DNA from: Psettodes erumei
Taxonomy: Eukaryota; Chordata; Actinopteri; Pleuronectiformes; Psettodidae
DNA length: 64,000 bases
Direction of reading: 5' to 3'
NCBI GenBank assembly: GCA_016785225.1
Contig: JAFBJZ010000958.1
Location: 1,525,001 to 1,589,000 of the forward strand
Below are positions 22,743-37,700 of this stretch, in pieces. Each line of letters starts with the position of its first letter. Positions within the stretch are counted from its first letter, which is position 1. The notes below the pieces were generated by a model. The model was not told the origin of the DNA. It made no database searches and worked only from the letters and a program-made list of their open reading frames with translations. Made by a program: the position numbers and the translations under genes.

Positions 22743-25700
22743 ATGGACGGGAAGGTGAAAGAACAGAAGAAACATCAGCAGAAGCACAGCGGACCAAAGG
22801 CAGAGAGGAAGAAGCTCAAGAAGCAGGGAGGCTCAGCAGAGGAGGATGAACGGAAACGCAACCCCAAAGCGTTTGCAGTTCAGTCTGCTGTCCGCATGAC
22901 CAGGACCTTCCACAGGTCAGTGCTGGTGGCTGATTTATGGCTAAAATGTGTGTTGAGTGTCAAATTCACTAGCCCTGTATTCAAATACCTCAGTACCTTC
23001 AGACTCTGTACCAATTGGGGACCCCCATTTGACGTTAATACAGAAATTGATGTGTCTAACAAAAATAATTATTAATAATTGGGGTAAATTCAAGCACAGT
23101 CCATGAATACAAATGTGAGTGGAAACTGTTGAAACTACTGCTAATGTATATTTTCCTTTAGGGCCCAGGACATAAAGACCAAAAGACATCATATCCCCCT
23201 TGTGGACCGGACGCCGTTGGAACCTCCTCCAGTTGTAATTGTGGTTGTTGGGCCTCCCAAGGTGGGCAAAAGCACCCTTATCCGCTGCCTGATCAAAAAC
23301 TTCACGCGGCAGAAGCTGGGGGACATATGTGGACCTGTGACCATTGTCTCTGGTGAGTTTGGCCAGTATTGTCTCAGAAGGTAGGTCACATATGAACACT
23401 GCTGGAGAAGCCTCTGCCAGAAGTGTTAATGTTTGTACTATCAGCAGTTTTACAGCTTTTGAATTTGGACCAGTTTCTATTGAATCAAAAGGCATTCAAA
23501 GAAAATATCCACTAAAAGTATATACTGAAAGTGAAAGTACGGTATGCGACCCCTGACTGCACTGTTAAAAACAACACCATGACGTTCTGCATTTAGTTTG
23601 TTGAAGTCAGACAGTGACAGCAACATCTGACAATAAAACAAGTTTTGAAATTAAAATTACATCTGTAATGTATTCACTACTCGGTATCAGCAAGTACCCA
23701 TATTTAAGTACTCGTACTGGTGCACTATATGAAATAAATTGGTATTGGTGCATCCCTACTTCTGTTACACATCCTATCACATTTTTAAATGTCAGGTGCT
23801 GGCATCAAAATGGAAATCTTGGACGAAAACCAATATGTTTGGCTCTCTCTCCACCACATTGGGCATCCCCCCATCATATAACAGTAGTTGTTTATGTTAA
23901 ATAATTTTTATGTTCCTTAGGAAAGAAGCGTCGCCTCACTTTCATGGAGTGCAACAATGACATAAACACAATGATTGACCTCGCAAAAGTTGCTGACCTG
24001 GTAGGTTTTTCATTTCACAGTAAATAAGCCTATTTAATAAATGTTTGAAGGAGTTGATGAAACGTATATATAATCTTATTTCTAAATGTAAAAGACATGC
24101 AGCTTACAGATCCATACAGTAAATGTACCTTTATAAACAGAATGAGTTGACTTGAATAGACTCTGTGTATTGTTAGGTCAGGTCATTCAAGTGCATTGTG
24201 TTTTCTCCCCTCCAGGTATTGATGTTGATAGATGCCAGCTTTGGCTTTGAGATGGAGACTTTTGAGTTCCTCAACATCTGTCAGGTACATGGCTTTCCTC
24301 GTATCATGGGTGTCCTGACTCACCTGGATGGGTTCAAGAATAACAAGACACTGAGGAAAACAAAGAAACACCTCAAACATCGCTTCTGGACAGAGGTCTA
24401 CCAGGTAAACACGACATACTCCCAACTTTACTGTCCCCTCTGCTAATGTATCAGTCTTGAAAAGAATAACCTGTCTACCAAATGACAAAGTAAATGTTGC
24501 ATGTTGTATTTAAAACCTGTCAGGGGGCTAAGCTCTTCTATCTATCTGGGATGGTTTATGGAGAGTATCAGACCCAGGAAGTGAAGAACCTGGGTCGCTT
24601 CATCTCTGTCATGAAGTTTCGTCCTCTGGTGTGGCAGACCTCCCATCCTTATGTGTTGGTTGACCGGTGAGTGGGACGTTAAGACACTCCTGACATACAC
24701 GAGTTTGCGTTACAGGGATGACAAATGAATATTTTTTTGTGGGCAGGCTTGTACGCTTTTCCTTTGTCGACCAGTTAACTGTAGTATTCTGGATGCTTCT
24801 GTCTCTTCTGACACAGTATGGAGGACTTGACTGACCCTGAGAGGGTGAGGATAGACCCCAAGTGTGACCGCACCGTGTCACTCTATGGCTACCTGAGAGG
24901 GGCATATTTGAAAAACAAAGGCCAGGTGCATGTCCCAGGTACAAAACCATAGTGCTACTTTCCGTTCCTTGTAGAATTAAGATGTGGAGTTGTTGTGGGA
25001 TTCAGACACTTGTTTTTACAGGTCAATAGTAGGTAGTAGCTCAGTCAGGTACAAAGCATCTCCTCTATTTTCTTTTGTGAAGTTCTTTCCTGGGAAATAC
25101 GTGTGAAAGATATATTGTGTGTTACCTTATCTGCAGGTGTGGGAGACTTTCAGGTGGCAGATGTCAACTTCCTGCCTGACCCATGTCCTCTGCCAGAGGC
25201 TCAGAAGAAGAGAGCGCTGAATGAGAAGGAGCGTCTGCTCTATGCACCCATGGCAGGAGTCGGGGGGGTCGTGTATGACAAAGACGCCGTGTATATTGAC
25301 CTTCCTGCCAACCACATCAATCAGCAGCAGGTGAGTGTCTTCACATGTGCTCAGCATAGCAGTTGTATTGTTGTAGCTGCTGGAGAGTGTATTCGTCTTT
25401 CCGTGACACAGGAGGAGGTGCGGCCCACCACCGAGCTGGTCCAGTCTCTCATCAACACACACGCTACCCTGGATGCCAAGATGGCTGCCAGTAAAGTGTC
25501 GCTGTTCAGCGGCTCCTCAAGTCTGCAACCGGCAGACATGGAGCAGCAAAGCGGGTGAGGTGCCATCTCTTCATGTGCACAACTCCAGCCATGACAGGCA
25601 CTGGAAACATGAGCTAGCAAAAGGATAGTGTAAAAAAGTGATGAAAGATGCTAGTTTCTAAGTATTTGACATTTGTTTTAGAGCGCAAGAGGGTCCTTAC

Positions 25701-28700
25701 GAGAAGCAGGTCTGGGATCCGAGCACCCAGAGAGAGAGGAGGATGGTAGTCTTCTCTGAGGAGGAGGAGGAGGAGGAAGACGACGATGCCAGTGGCTCCA
25801 GTGATGATGAGGATGGCGACAGTGAACAGGAGGGGCAGGAAGAGGATGAGGATGACGTTTTCACCTTTCTCAAAGAGGCAAGAGCCAAGTCTGAAAGGAT
25901 AGAAACGAATGGAAGAGGCTTCCCCCCACCAGTGAAGAAACAGAAACTTGAGGAGAAGGAGGGAGTGAGGGAAACCATCACTGAGGTCCCAGTGTTTGCT
26001 GACAGTGAAGATGAGCTGGAGATGAATGAGGAGGACGGTGCTTGGAGAGTGGGAGACTCCGGACACTGTTCTGAAGAGAAAGAGGACGAGAGTGATGATG
26101 AGTCAGTGGAAGAGGAGGATGGTGCAGCTGAAACTGCAGTAAAGGAACAAGCAGCAAGTGAGAGCGAGGTGGAGGAAGAGCAGGGTAAGTGCAAATTCAG
26201 TTCTGTTTTGGATAAGAAGTTGGATAGATGCAACTGATTCTGATGACTGGTCAGTAGGTATAAAACTAGGCTGTAAGAAATTGTCCCAAGAAAGTTGGAA
26301 AATTTGATATGAGTCAAAGAGGACTGCAACCACTCATGGACAATATTGTTGCCATTAGTTGGGTATGACTACGTCACTTCTTGACCTCACAGAGCAGAGT
26401 AACCCTGCTTATTATTCCAGAGTGGAGAAGGTGGAGCTACTAGGTAGGTAGAGCAGATGTTCTTAAAGTCCAGACCAAGGTCCACATCTGACTGGAATGC
26501 CAAATTACTGGACCAGAACCAAGTAAAAATATTACAAATGCCTTGAGATATGTTATGTGATGTTCATATGTAGATGTTATATTCAAGTAAATAATAATGA
26601 TAATAAACCATATATTATTGTTGTTATGAGAGATAGCAAGATGTACAAAAATAGGTTAGCTCTTGTTTCATGTATTGACCACAGTGACACAAAGTTTGAT
26701 GGAGTTGAGAAAGCACTGGATACTTGACTGTTCAATCTGCCTTTTCTATCCTCAGGGGCTCTGAGGTGGAAGGAGGGTCTGCAGCAGAAAGCATCACAAG
26801 TATTTCTGCGCCATCAAGAAGCTGCCCCCAATCTGAGAAAATTGGTCTATGGCACAGGTATTCACTGTCCCTTCCTTTTAGATCACAGGATTTGAGGTAT
26901 CATTCCAGAGAGACAGTAATATATATAATAATGTGTTATATCTCAGTATCAGTTACATAAAAAATAATGCACAATAGGGTTGGGCTGGTATCCAGTTTTT
27001 GTTTTTGTTTTGTATTATCTTTACTGTTATAACATTTCTGTTGCAGTATACTTCAAATATATGAGTTGAACAACATAGCACAAATTGAATGTGCAAACAT
27101 TACAAACAAAAAAGAGCTCTACAGTAGCAGCTCAGGATGGTGGGCTTCAAAATACTTGATAATTGATGTACACACAAACCATGCACATCAAGCATCTGTG
27201 GTATAGTCAATAATTAAAACAATAGCCGTAACTGGCTTTTCAAATAGCCTAATAACAAATGCGTGGTATACACTATAGAACTTTAGGCTTTATTCTTGAA
27301 GCCTACTCTTCCTCACTTTTTAAACAGAAATACAAGCACATTTACTTTTTCGGGTTTAAGCAGGACAGGTACTTTGCCTGTGGATGCACAAGCACAGGTA
27401 GTTTTGGGCCACCAACCACAACGGGGGTGAAGGTGCACGTGGGGATTGCATATTGGGACTTTCACTTTCCGATTTAGCTCAGTGTGAGTGAAGAGAAGAA
27501 GAGTGAGTGAGAGAAGGAGAGAGAGCATGGAGATGAATTAACTTGAACGATACGCTGCATTTTTAAATGCCGTTTAAAATTCGTGGTCTTCAGTGTTATG
27601 GTGGCAGCCCACCGCATATTAATGAATCAATGTGTGGGGAACCCTAGGCATAAAAACTGAAGGATTGATTCATCTTTATGGTCTTTTTTTGGAGGAAGTA
27701 GTTTGTTGTGTGTATTAAACTGCATTGCAGCATAGAAACAGGTGTTTCTACTACATTGTCTACATCAGTTATATCATTGGAGGTAGATTAATTAACAGAC
27801 CTCTCCATATGTTGCAGTACAGTTAAACAGCATGAAATCAAGCTTCTTAAATGATCATTAGTTTTAGTTAGGTGTACCTAATACTGGAGTGTATGTTTTA
27901 GGTTGTCAGTTTGTCAGTGTCTCTTGGTCATGTCAGTTGGTCTCTTTTTTTCAGTTGTAGATGCAGAAAATTCTGAAAATGAGGAAGAGGAGGAGTTGGG
28001 GGGGCTGTTTCGAGTCAGTCGCCCTCAGAAGAGCAAAAAGCTGAAGGCAAATTCTCTGGATTGCTCCCGCTTCATCCCCAATACGTCCCACAACTGGGAC
28101 CTGGAAGAGGTAGGATCATTTCAAACACTCTTCTAAAACTGTTATCATGGAGAAAGTTTGCCTTTCCTGGGCTTCTTGTGTAATGTTGATATGAAAACAA
28201 ACACAAAGCAATATTATAGCAATAATAAAACTGAAATAATCAAAAGTTAATGTTTGTTTCCAGATGTTAAACTCCATCAGAGACTGCTTTGTAACAGGGA
28301 AGTGGGAGGAAGGCCAGGATGCAGCCACGCTCCTGAAGGAGGATGGTAAGAAGAGGAGTTTAGGACCACTTTTCCCACCATGCAGATATACATTGTAGAC
28401 ATACTTTTAAAATGGTTGGATATACTTACTATATACTATGTATAGACAATGTGGACATTCACTTAAGAATGAAACCTTTTTAGCTGTGTTTTTCAAACCC
28501 CTTCATGGTAAACCAGTTTTGTTTCTGTCTGTTGAAGCACATACTCTGTGGTTTCAGAAAAAAGAAAGAGAAAAAGAGAGAGACTTGTTTTGCTTTATCT
28601 AGATGAGCTGTATGGTGACTTTGAGGATTTGGAAACGGGAGAAGTCCACAAGGGCCAAACTGGGCAGCAGGACCAGGCTGAGGTATGTCCTGTCTACTGT

Positions 28701-31700
28701 TGAAATCAAGATCATTTACAACTCACTGAAACATGACTGGTTGTGTTAGTTTGGATATCAGACAGCCGTTTGGTTTGTGCCACTGTGCCAGTGGTCATCA
28801 TCTGAAACTATGATATATTCATTCTGTCAAAGTTTGGTTTCCTCTCTGCCCACTTCAAAAAATTAAATTGAACATAATTTTTTATGTGTCTGGATTTACT
28901 CGACTAAGTTCAGGGTGTGTTGTTATACTGAATGTAGCACTGCTGTTCTTAACAGCAAAGGAGTTGCTGCCATTTTCACCCTAAATTTTTTGGGTGAAAA
29001 TTAAAAATTCTGGGTTTTACAGCAGCCAAACACACAGTAAGGCAGATAAAGACAAGAAAAAATACAGTCAAATAGCTTAACAACAAATAATAACAAGCAC
29101 AAAAAGACTAATAGGAAAAAACTGTGTAAAGGGAAAGTGTGAAGGTAATACAGTGCAGGAAAAAAAAAGTGTGATATCAAAGAGTGTAAAAAGAGTGTAT
29201 CGGTGCATACAGTCTATTCAGCGCATACTGTATGTATTTATGTGCAAGAATGAGTGGACGGGAGGGCGGCCCTATTAACTCTCACTGTGGGGGTGAGGGC
29301 TTTAAAGGGACATTTAGAAGGGCTTTAATTGTTATGTAGATGATATGGATCTACAAACTGAAACTGAAAGTCAGCCACTTCAATTAGGTATTTTTCACTT
29401 TATGATTTATGGCAAATCAAATGTTCAGGTATACTCAACTGTCCAAATACCTGACAGACTTCACAGTACGTTATGATGGCTGGATAAAGAAGCAATGTGA
29501 TTTGAAGTGTCTGCAGCAAAATTGTGTTTAAAATACATTACAGCTACTAATCAACTAATTAATACCTGGGATTTCCTCAGCAAGATAACATTTTTGCACC
29601 ATGTGATCAACAGTATAGTGAGGAGGATGAGGATGATGATGTTGAGGAGAGTCTTGTGAAGGTGGATGATGAGGATTTGCAGAAGAACAAGCGCCTGGAG
29701 AAGAAACGCAGACTGAAGGAGCGATTTGATGCAGAATACGACGATAAAGATGCTACTTACTTTGACGACCTGAAGGAGGAAATGCAGAAGCAGGCTGAGG
29801 TAAACTATTTTCCAATATGATATCCCATATATTGAAATAGATTTTTATTATTGTTGATCACTGTTGTCTTACTGTTCATTTGAATTTTTTTTCTGACATG
29901 GGTTTGTATGTTGTATCTTGATGTCCTCAGCTGAACAGGGCAGAGTTTGAGGATGTGGACGATCAGACCAGAGTGCAGTATGAAGGTTTCCGGCCAGGAA
30001 TGTACATCAGATTAGAAATCTCCTCTCTCCCCAGTGAATTTGTGAGCAACTTTGATCCCCATTACCCCATCATCCTCTGGCGGTCTGGGCTCCAGTGAAG
30101 GCAACATAGGATACCTGCAGGTATGTGCAATGGTTTGCACCTGAGTAATACTACTTGACGATGTCCTGTGCGATAAATGTCATTTTATGTCTTGTTTAGT
30201 TTCCAACTGTGTAAGCTCTGGGTTTATTAAGATGCACTAATCAACATTCTTATATCAACAATGGATCAATTGTCTATGTGTAATACGAAAGATGTTGCCC
30301 ATAGTGACAAACCCACTGAGCATTACTGGCCTGCTCTGCATTTCTCTTCAGCACTTCAGAGCATTTTGATGTCTTTTTGATAATTGCTTTGGTTTTAAGG
30401 ACCACATATTTAATGCTTTGGTTCACTGCTGACACTCTCATTGTAGCATGTTCAGCTGTTTTCAGAGAAAGAAATGCTTGTCCACAATCTGTTCAGCAGC
30501 AAACAGCAGTCAGATGCATTTAGAGAGCATCATGGGGGAAATGGTGTCCTTCACTGAGCTCCAGTAATCCACTTATCTTGCACACTTTTTCAAAATGCCA
30601 GACAAGATGAAAACAAGAAAAGATCAACTAAGGCTGTTTATAAAATGAGGACACTGATGTTGTCGAAGCAACTGAGAATTAAGATGCTAGGAATAGCAGT
30701 AGCATCAACTCAAACATTCTCCGGAGAATGGACATAACTGATAAAATTGTGATAATGGTTGAGTTGACACAGTACCTTACTGCTGTAAAGGATCAAACAA
30801 CCCAAATACAGTCACTGGGGATTGGAGTCAAGATCAGAATTAAACTGACATATCTGCAGAAAGAGTTGAGAGGAATGATGGAATACATTGAGGACTTGTT
30901 CAGTCAAGGGCACAGATGCAGTGTACACTTGGCTGGGCTACCTGAAGGTACGAATGGAACAGATCCTGTGAATTTAATGGAGAGGTGGTTACCTAACTGT
31001 GAAACAAATATACTCTGCATGACTTGTCAGTTATCTGTAAACACACGATTCAAAGCACCATGACAAAAGATGAAATACTTTAATGCTATTTATTAAGTTG
31101 CCTTAACATGTTCTTGTCCCACTGGCATGGCTGCAACCAAGCTACAGTGGGGAAAATAAGTATTTGATAGACTGCCGATCTTGCAGGTTTTCCCACTTAC
31201 AAAGAATGGAGAGGTCGGTAATTTTTATCGTAAAAAAAAAAAAAAAATCCAGAAAAACACATTGTATGATTTGTCAATAATTAATTAGCATTTTATTGCA
31301 TCAAATAAGTATTTGATCACCTACCAACCAGCAAGAATTCTGGCTCTCACAGACCTGTTAGTTTGTCTTTAAGAAGTCCTCCTGTTCTCCACTCATTACC
31401 TGTATTAATTGCACCTGTTTGAATTTGTTACCTGTAGAAAAGACTCCTGTCCACACACTAAATCAATCAGACTCCAACCTCTCCAACATGGGCAAGACCA
31501 AAAAGTTGTCTAAGGACACCAGGGACAAAATTGTAGACCTGCACAAGGCTCAGATGGGCTGTAGGACAATAGGCAAGCAGCTTGGTGAGAAGGCAGCAAC
31601 TGTTGGTGCAATTATTAGAAAATGGAAGAAGCTCAAGATGACTGTCAATTAGTGCTGGGCGGTATGACCAAAAATTTATATCACAGTATTTTTCAAAATT

Positions 31701-34700
31701 ATACCAGTTTCATGGTATTTGACGGTATTTTTTTCCTGCATGGGAGTTAACCTAATTTTCTAATAGTTTTGAGAATAATTACTGCAGTAAATTGGCTTAC
31801 AATGACCTATTTTACTGTCATGAGGAGTGAATATTGTAGAAAAAACATAAATGTTCACTAGTATTAATACAGTTGCTGCTGTTCACAAAGAGGTGGCACT
31901 CATAATTCCGAATGAAGTGAAGGAATAAGAATGCATCACTGTTGCAGTCAAAATACAGAATTTATGTACTCTTGATACTCCAGGACATGATGACGGCTGA
32001 GGTGGTGGAGCAAATTTTCTTGTGTTGCTTCCTGCGGCTACAACTTTAGCCCGACAACATTTGCATAATATTATAGTTTGTTCGACGTCAGATTTTTTTA
32101 TTGCCGAAGAAGCTCCATACAACAGACACGGCTCCTTGTTTTGGTACCAGTTCTTCCGTTTCATTTTCTGTCCGTTCTGAAACTTCAGTTTCGCTTCTTT
32201 CACCGGGGTTGTTCGTTTGTCCACCGCTCAGCACAGGCTGTGCTCTCGCATGCTGCTTATTTGGTGCAACTGCAAAACAGCCCCCTCTCAAACAATGTCC
32301 TGCAGGGCGACTTTCCACCACTCTGCGTTCTCAACGTATTGTACGGCACACATTCACCGGTATTGGGGTATATGAAAAATTCATATCATAGAAAAAAATC
32401 ACAGGTATACCGCCTAGCAGTGCTGTCAATCTCCCTCGGTCTGGTGCTCCATGCAAGATCTCGCCTCGTGGGGTGTCAATGATCATGAGAAAGGTGAGGG
32501 ATCAGCCCAGAACTACACAGGAGGACCTGGTCAATGACATGAAGAGGGCTGGGACCACAGTCTCAAAGGTTACCATTAGTAACACTCTGCGCCACCATGG
32601 ATTAAAATCCTGCAGCGCACGCAAGGTCCCCCTGCTCAAGCTAGCACACATCCAGGTTTTTGGTTTAAACTCCACTTGGCATGTTTGGAGGAAGAAGAAG
32701 GATCATTAGAACCCCAAGAACACCATCCCAACTGTGAAGCATGGGGGTGGAAACATTGTAATTTGGGGGTGCTTTCTGCAAAGGGGACAAGACAACTGTA
32801 CCGTATTGAGGGGAGGATGGATGGGGCAATGTATCGTAAGATTTTGGGCAACAACCTTCTTCCCTCAGTAAGAGCATTGAAGATGGGTCATGGCTGGGTC
32901 TTCCAGCATGACAATGACCCAAAACACACATCCAGGGCAAAGAAAGAATGGCTCCATAAGAAGCATTTGAAAGTCCTGGAGTGGCCTAGCCAGTCTCCAG
33001 GCCTGAACCAAATAGAAAATCTTTGGAGGGAGCTGAAACTTCATGTTGCCCAGTGACAGCCCTGAAACCTGAAAGATCTGTATGGAGGAGTGGGCCGCAA
33101 TCCCTGTTGCAGTCTGTGCAAACCTGGTCTAGAACTACAGTCTGACCTCTGTTATTGTAAACAAATAATTTCTCTTTTCTATTGTATCAAATACTTATTT
33201 CATGCAATAAAATGCAAATGAATAATTTAAAAATCATACAATTGCAGATTATGTTGCTCACAGTTGAAGTTTACCTAGGATAAAAATTACAGACTCCATT
33301 CTTTATAAGTGGGAAAACATGCAAGACTGGCAGTGTACCAAATACTTATTTTCCAAACTGTATATAATGACCTGACAGAAGTCTGATAATCCATGGGAGC
33401 CACCCTTGTCATGTGTTAATTGTGAGAGAAAACACAAAAATCCTCACAGCTTTTCTTCAGCGCTTCAAACTAGTAAGCACATCTAAAGTTGTGTTTGTTT
33501 TTTTTATGTGTGTCAGATGCGACTCAAGAAACATCGTTGGTATGAGTGCATCCTGAAGACACGAGACCCCCTCATCCTCTCCTTAGGGTGGAGGCGCTTC
33601 CAGACCATACCCCTGTACCACATTGAGGATCACAACGGACGCCACCGCCTACTCAAATACACACCAGAGCACATGCACTGTGGAGCCTCCATCTGGGGTG
33701 AGACCCGTGTTGACTGCTGGTGTGTGTTCTGTCTTTGTCCATGGGCTGTTTTTACACACACATTATACCCAGATTTAGGTAAATAATGAAATTTGACTTT
33801 GATGTCATCATGGATTGCTCAAAGGGAAATGTTTGCCTCTCATCATCACTGTCCTATTATTGGCTGAAAGTTTCTCCTCTACATGATGTTACAGAATGAA
33901 TTTTTCTGTCATGATGCTGTGTATATATATATATATATGTAGGACATCCTGATGGTAAGTTGGCTGCTGGAACATGACATTCATGGAGCAGGACAGAGAA
34001 CATGGTACTGATGAAGTGTTACTACAGGAGTAACCCCAGCGAGAGAGGGTACATGCAAAGGATGTGGGAGAAGTGGTTGCTTCGAAACCCCACCTCCTCA
34101 CTGACTGAGAAACAGCTCTTAGCTCAGTGCTGGAACATCCGCACGGTACAAAAAATATGCTACGGCAAGGGGGAGCCAGGACACCAGGTCAGCTTGGGGG
34201 TGGTTTCATCATCACCCCCAAATACCGAGATTGGGTACCAAGCCCCAAAACAAGACGAACTGAATGTAAGGGCAGCTGACCTGAGAGAGAAAATCACGAA
34301 GTCCTGGAGGAACTCAACTACCTCCTCCTTGCCAAGGCTAAACAACAAAGTACCAGACCAGTCTCTACTGGAGAACACAGCACTTCTAACTGTCCCTACC
34401 ACCACCATCACTGAGACCAATCAGCTGATGTATGCAGCGGCAACAGTAATCCTAGAGATGCTTGGCTACAAGATGAACAGCATGAATAGTAGCCAGAAGG
34501 AGCGAGCCCCATGGAGGAGAAGGCTTGAGGCAAAAATCATGGCGGTACGGAAAAGGAGTCAGCCTCCTAACAGAACTGAGCAGGGGTGTGAATGTAAGGA
34601 AAGAGCTGCCCAGGAAATACAACAAGTTGCCCACAGCTGAGGCACTGGAGACTGCTAAGCAAAGCTACTGGTGGACAGGGCGATTGCCCGAGATTGCAAG

Positions 34701-37700
34701 ACGAGGAACACCAACCTGTGCACTGCCTGGATTGACTACAAGAAGGCCTATGATTCGATGCCACACACATGGATACTGGAGTGCCTAAAGCTGTACAACA
34801 TCAATAGGACCCTAAGAGAGTTCATCCAGAACTCAATGAGGCTGTGGAACACGACTCTAGAGGCCAACTCAAAACTAATTGCACAGGTGAGCATCAGATG
34901 CGGCATACACCAAGGAAATGCTCTGTCCCCCCTGCTGTTCTGCATAGGCCTAAACCCCCTCAGCCAGATCATCTCAAAGAGTGGCTATGGGTACCAGTTC
35001 CGAAGTTGAACAAACCATCAGCCACCTCCTCTACATGGATGACATCAAGCTGTATGTGAAGAATGAGCGTGACATTGATTCCCTGATTCACCTCACTCGG
35101 ATCTACAGCAAAGACATCGGGATGTCATTTGGACTAGATAAATGTGGGCGGATGATATCTAGAAGAGGAAAGGTGATCACAACCGAGGGGGTTGACCTAG
35201 CTGAAGGGAACATTGCAGATGTGCAGGACAGCAACAAATACCTGGGGATCCCACAGGCAAATGGTAATCATGAGGAGGCAGCTCGAAGGTCAGCCATAGC
35301 CAAATACCTCCAGTGGGTAAGGCAGGTCCTGAAAAGTCAACTGAACGGCAAAAATAAGATCCAAGCCATTAACACCTATGCCATGCCAGTGATCAGATAC
35401 CCGGCTGGGATAATATCCTGGCCACTGGAAGAGATACAAGCCACTGATATCAAGACAAGGAAGCTCCTTACCATGCATGTTGGGTTTCACCCTAAGTCCA
35501 GCGTCCTGAGGCTGTACACAAAGCGAAAGGAGGGGGGCCGAGGACTAGTAAGTGTCAGAACTACTGTCCAGGAGGAAACGGTGAACCTCCAGGAATATAT
35601 CAAGAAAATGGCCCCCAAAGACCAACTCCTAAGTGAATGCCTCAGGCAACAAAAGCCCAGAAGGGATGAGGAACCACTGGGCCCATCATGGAAGGACAAG
35701 CTCTTGCGTGGCATGTACCACTGACAAATTGAAGAAGTGGCTTATATGGACAAAACATACAAGTGGCAGAAAAGGCTGGACTGAAAGACAGCACAGAGGC
35801 ACTAATCATGGCAGCACAGGAACAAGCCCTAAACACCAGAGCAATAGAGGCCGGGATCTACCACACCAGACAAGACCCCAGGTGCAGGCTGTGTAGGGAA
35901 GGTCCTGAGACAGTCCAACACATCACAGCAGGGTGTAAGATGCTGGCAGGCCAGGCATACATGGAGCAGCATAACCAGGTAGCGGGCATAGTATACAGGA
36001 ACATCTGTACAGAGTATGGACTGGAGGTCCCAGGGTCCAGATGGGAGACAAGCCAAGATCCTGTGGGACTTCCAGATCCAGACTAACAAGATGGTGATGG
36101 CCAATCAGCCTGACATAGTGGTGGTGGATAAACATCGGAAGACAGTGGTAGTGATGGATGTAGCAATCCCCAGCGATAGCGACCTCAGAAAGAAAGAACA
36201 TGAGAAGCTCGAGAAATACCAAGGGCTGAAAGAGGAGATAGAGAAAATGTGGGGTGTGAAGGCAACAGTGATGCCAATAGTGATCAGGGCACTAGGGGCG
36301 GTGACCCCCAAGCTGGAAGGACGGCTCCAACAGATACCAGGAACAACATCAGAGATCTCTGTCGAAAAGAGCGCAATGCTAGGAACAGCTAAGATCCTGC
36401 GCAGAACCCTCAGACTCCCAGGCCTCTGGTAGAGGACCCGAGTCTGAAGGAGACATCACCCAGGTGGACGAGAGGGAGATTTATTTTTTATACATATAAA
36501 AAAATCCGTAGATATATATACGGTTTCAGAGCTGTAGGTACTTCATCTGTTTGAACAGCTGATTAGCTCCTAGCAAAAGCGATCATATACACACAATCAG
36601 CTGACTGAGATGATGGAGGAAGGAGAGGATCAGCTGATCAGTTCTCAACCCTCTTGTATAGTTATTGTTGTTTTCATCAATACCTTTACTGCATCTGCAG
36701 CAACTTACTCACCTATTAGACCTACTCAGACTGTAGAGAACCATTTTCCCCTTGTAATACTAACATTAAAGACCATGTTTTCATGTTTGGCACCATTGCT
36801 TCGCTGTAGAGGGGGAGCACAGTGCTCTTTGCGCCTATGCCCCCCCACACACACACACACCTCTGTCTTTCAGCGCTAAATAAATCAGCTCTTTGTAGAA
36901 ATGTTTTACAGTTCTTTTTGAAAAGATCACCTCTGTGATAATAACTAAATTCTGTCTCACTCAAGGTCCCATAACACCACAGGGCACTGGTTTCCTGGCT
37001 CTTCAGTCAGTAGCAGGAACTAAAGTAAGTCTTGTTTACTGTTTACTGTAGTGTCATTCCCTGTCCTACCTTGGTTTGGTTAAAATGTTAATGTTAAAAT
37101 TGTAGTTGTAATAGAAGTCATAACATTGCCAACTCAACTGTTACCTAAAATTTGTAATTGTAATTTGTAAAGTGGCATCAATCACTGGATTTTCATGTCC
37201 CTTAAAAAAAATCAAAACAAATGTCATGGTTTCAATTAAGAGGTCTTGAATCAGTGTTTATTCTCTGCACTGTATTCTCTGCATTTTTGTACTCTTTCCA
37301 CAGGCTAACTTCCGTATTGCAGCCACAGGTGTAATCCTTGATCTGGATAAATCAGTGACTATAGTGAAGAAGCTCAAACTCATCGGTTACCCTTACAAGA
37401 TCTTTAAGAACACATGCTTCGTTAAGGTGGGAAAACTAAAGTTCATCTGCAACTCTTATTTTTGTCTGTCTTTTGGTCAGACAGCAATGGGTTTTAAAAA
37501 TGGAATATAATAAATCTATAATACATAAATTCAGAATAGAGGGATCATTTACTACTACCACATTCTTCAGTTTATACTTGTATTGCTTTTTTAATGATCT
37601 GGAGTCCCTCTGACTGATCTGCAGCATAATCAAGGCCAAGTTTTTTGTTTCCCACAAGAGAAAATTGGGTTTAAGGAACTTATACATAAAGACAGACGCG

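Noticed and set aside
25697..26329. Long Ser-rich open frame on the minus strand (210 codons)
   Set aside because: It is the antisense of the GAG/GAT-rich acidic exon of BMS1; its length comes from base composition, and it has no domain.
32078..32482. 134-codon plus-strand frame inside the nested hAT-type element
   Set aside because: Runs across the element's right boundary into the Tc1, so it cannot be a real gene; it shows no transposase motif.
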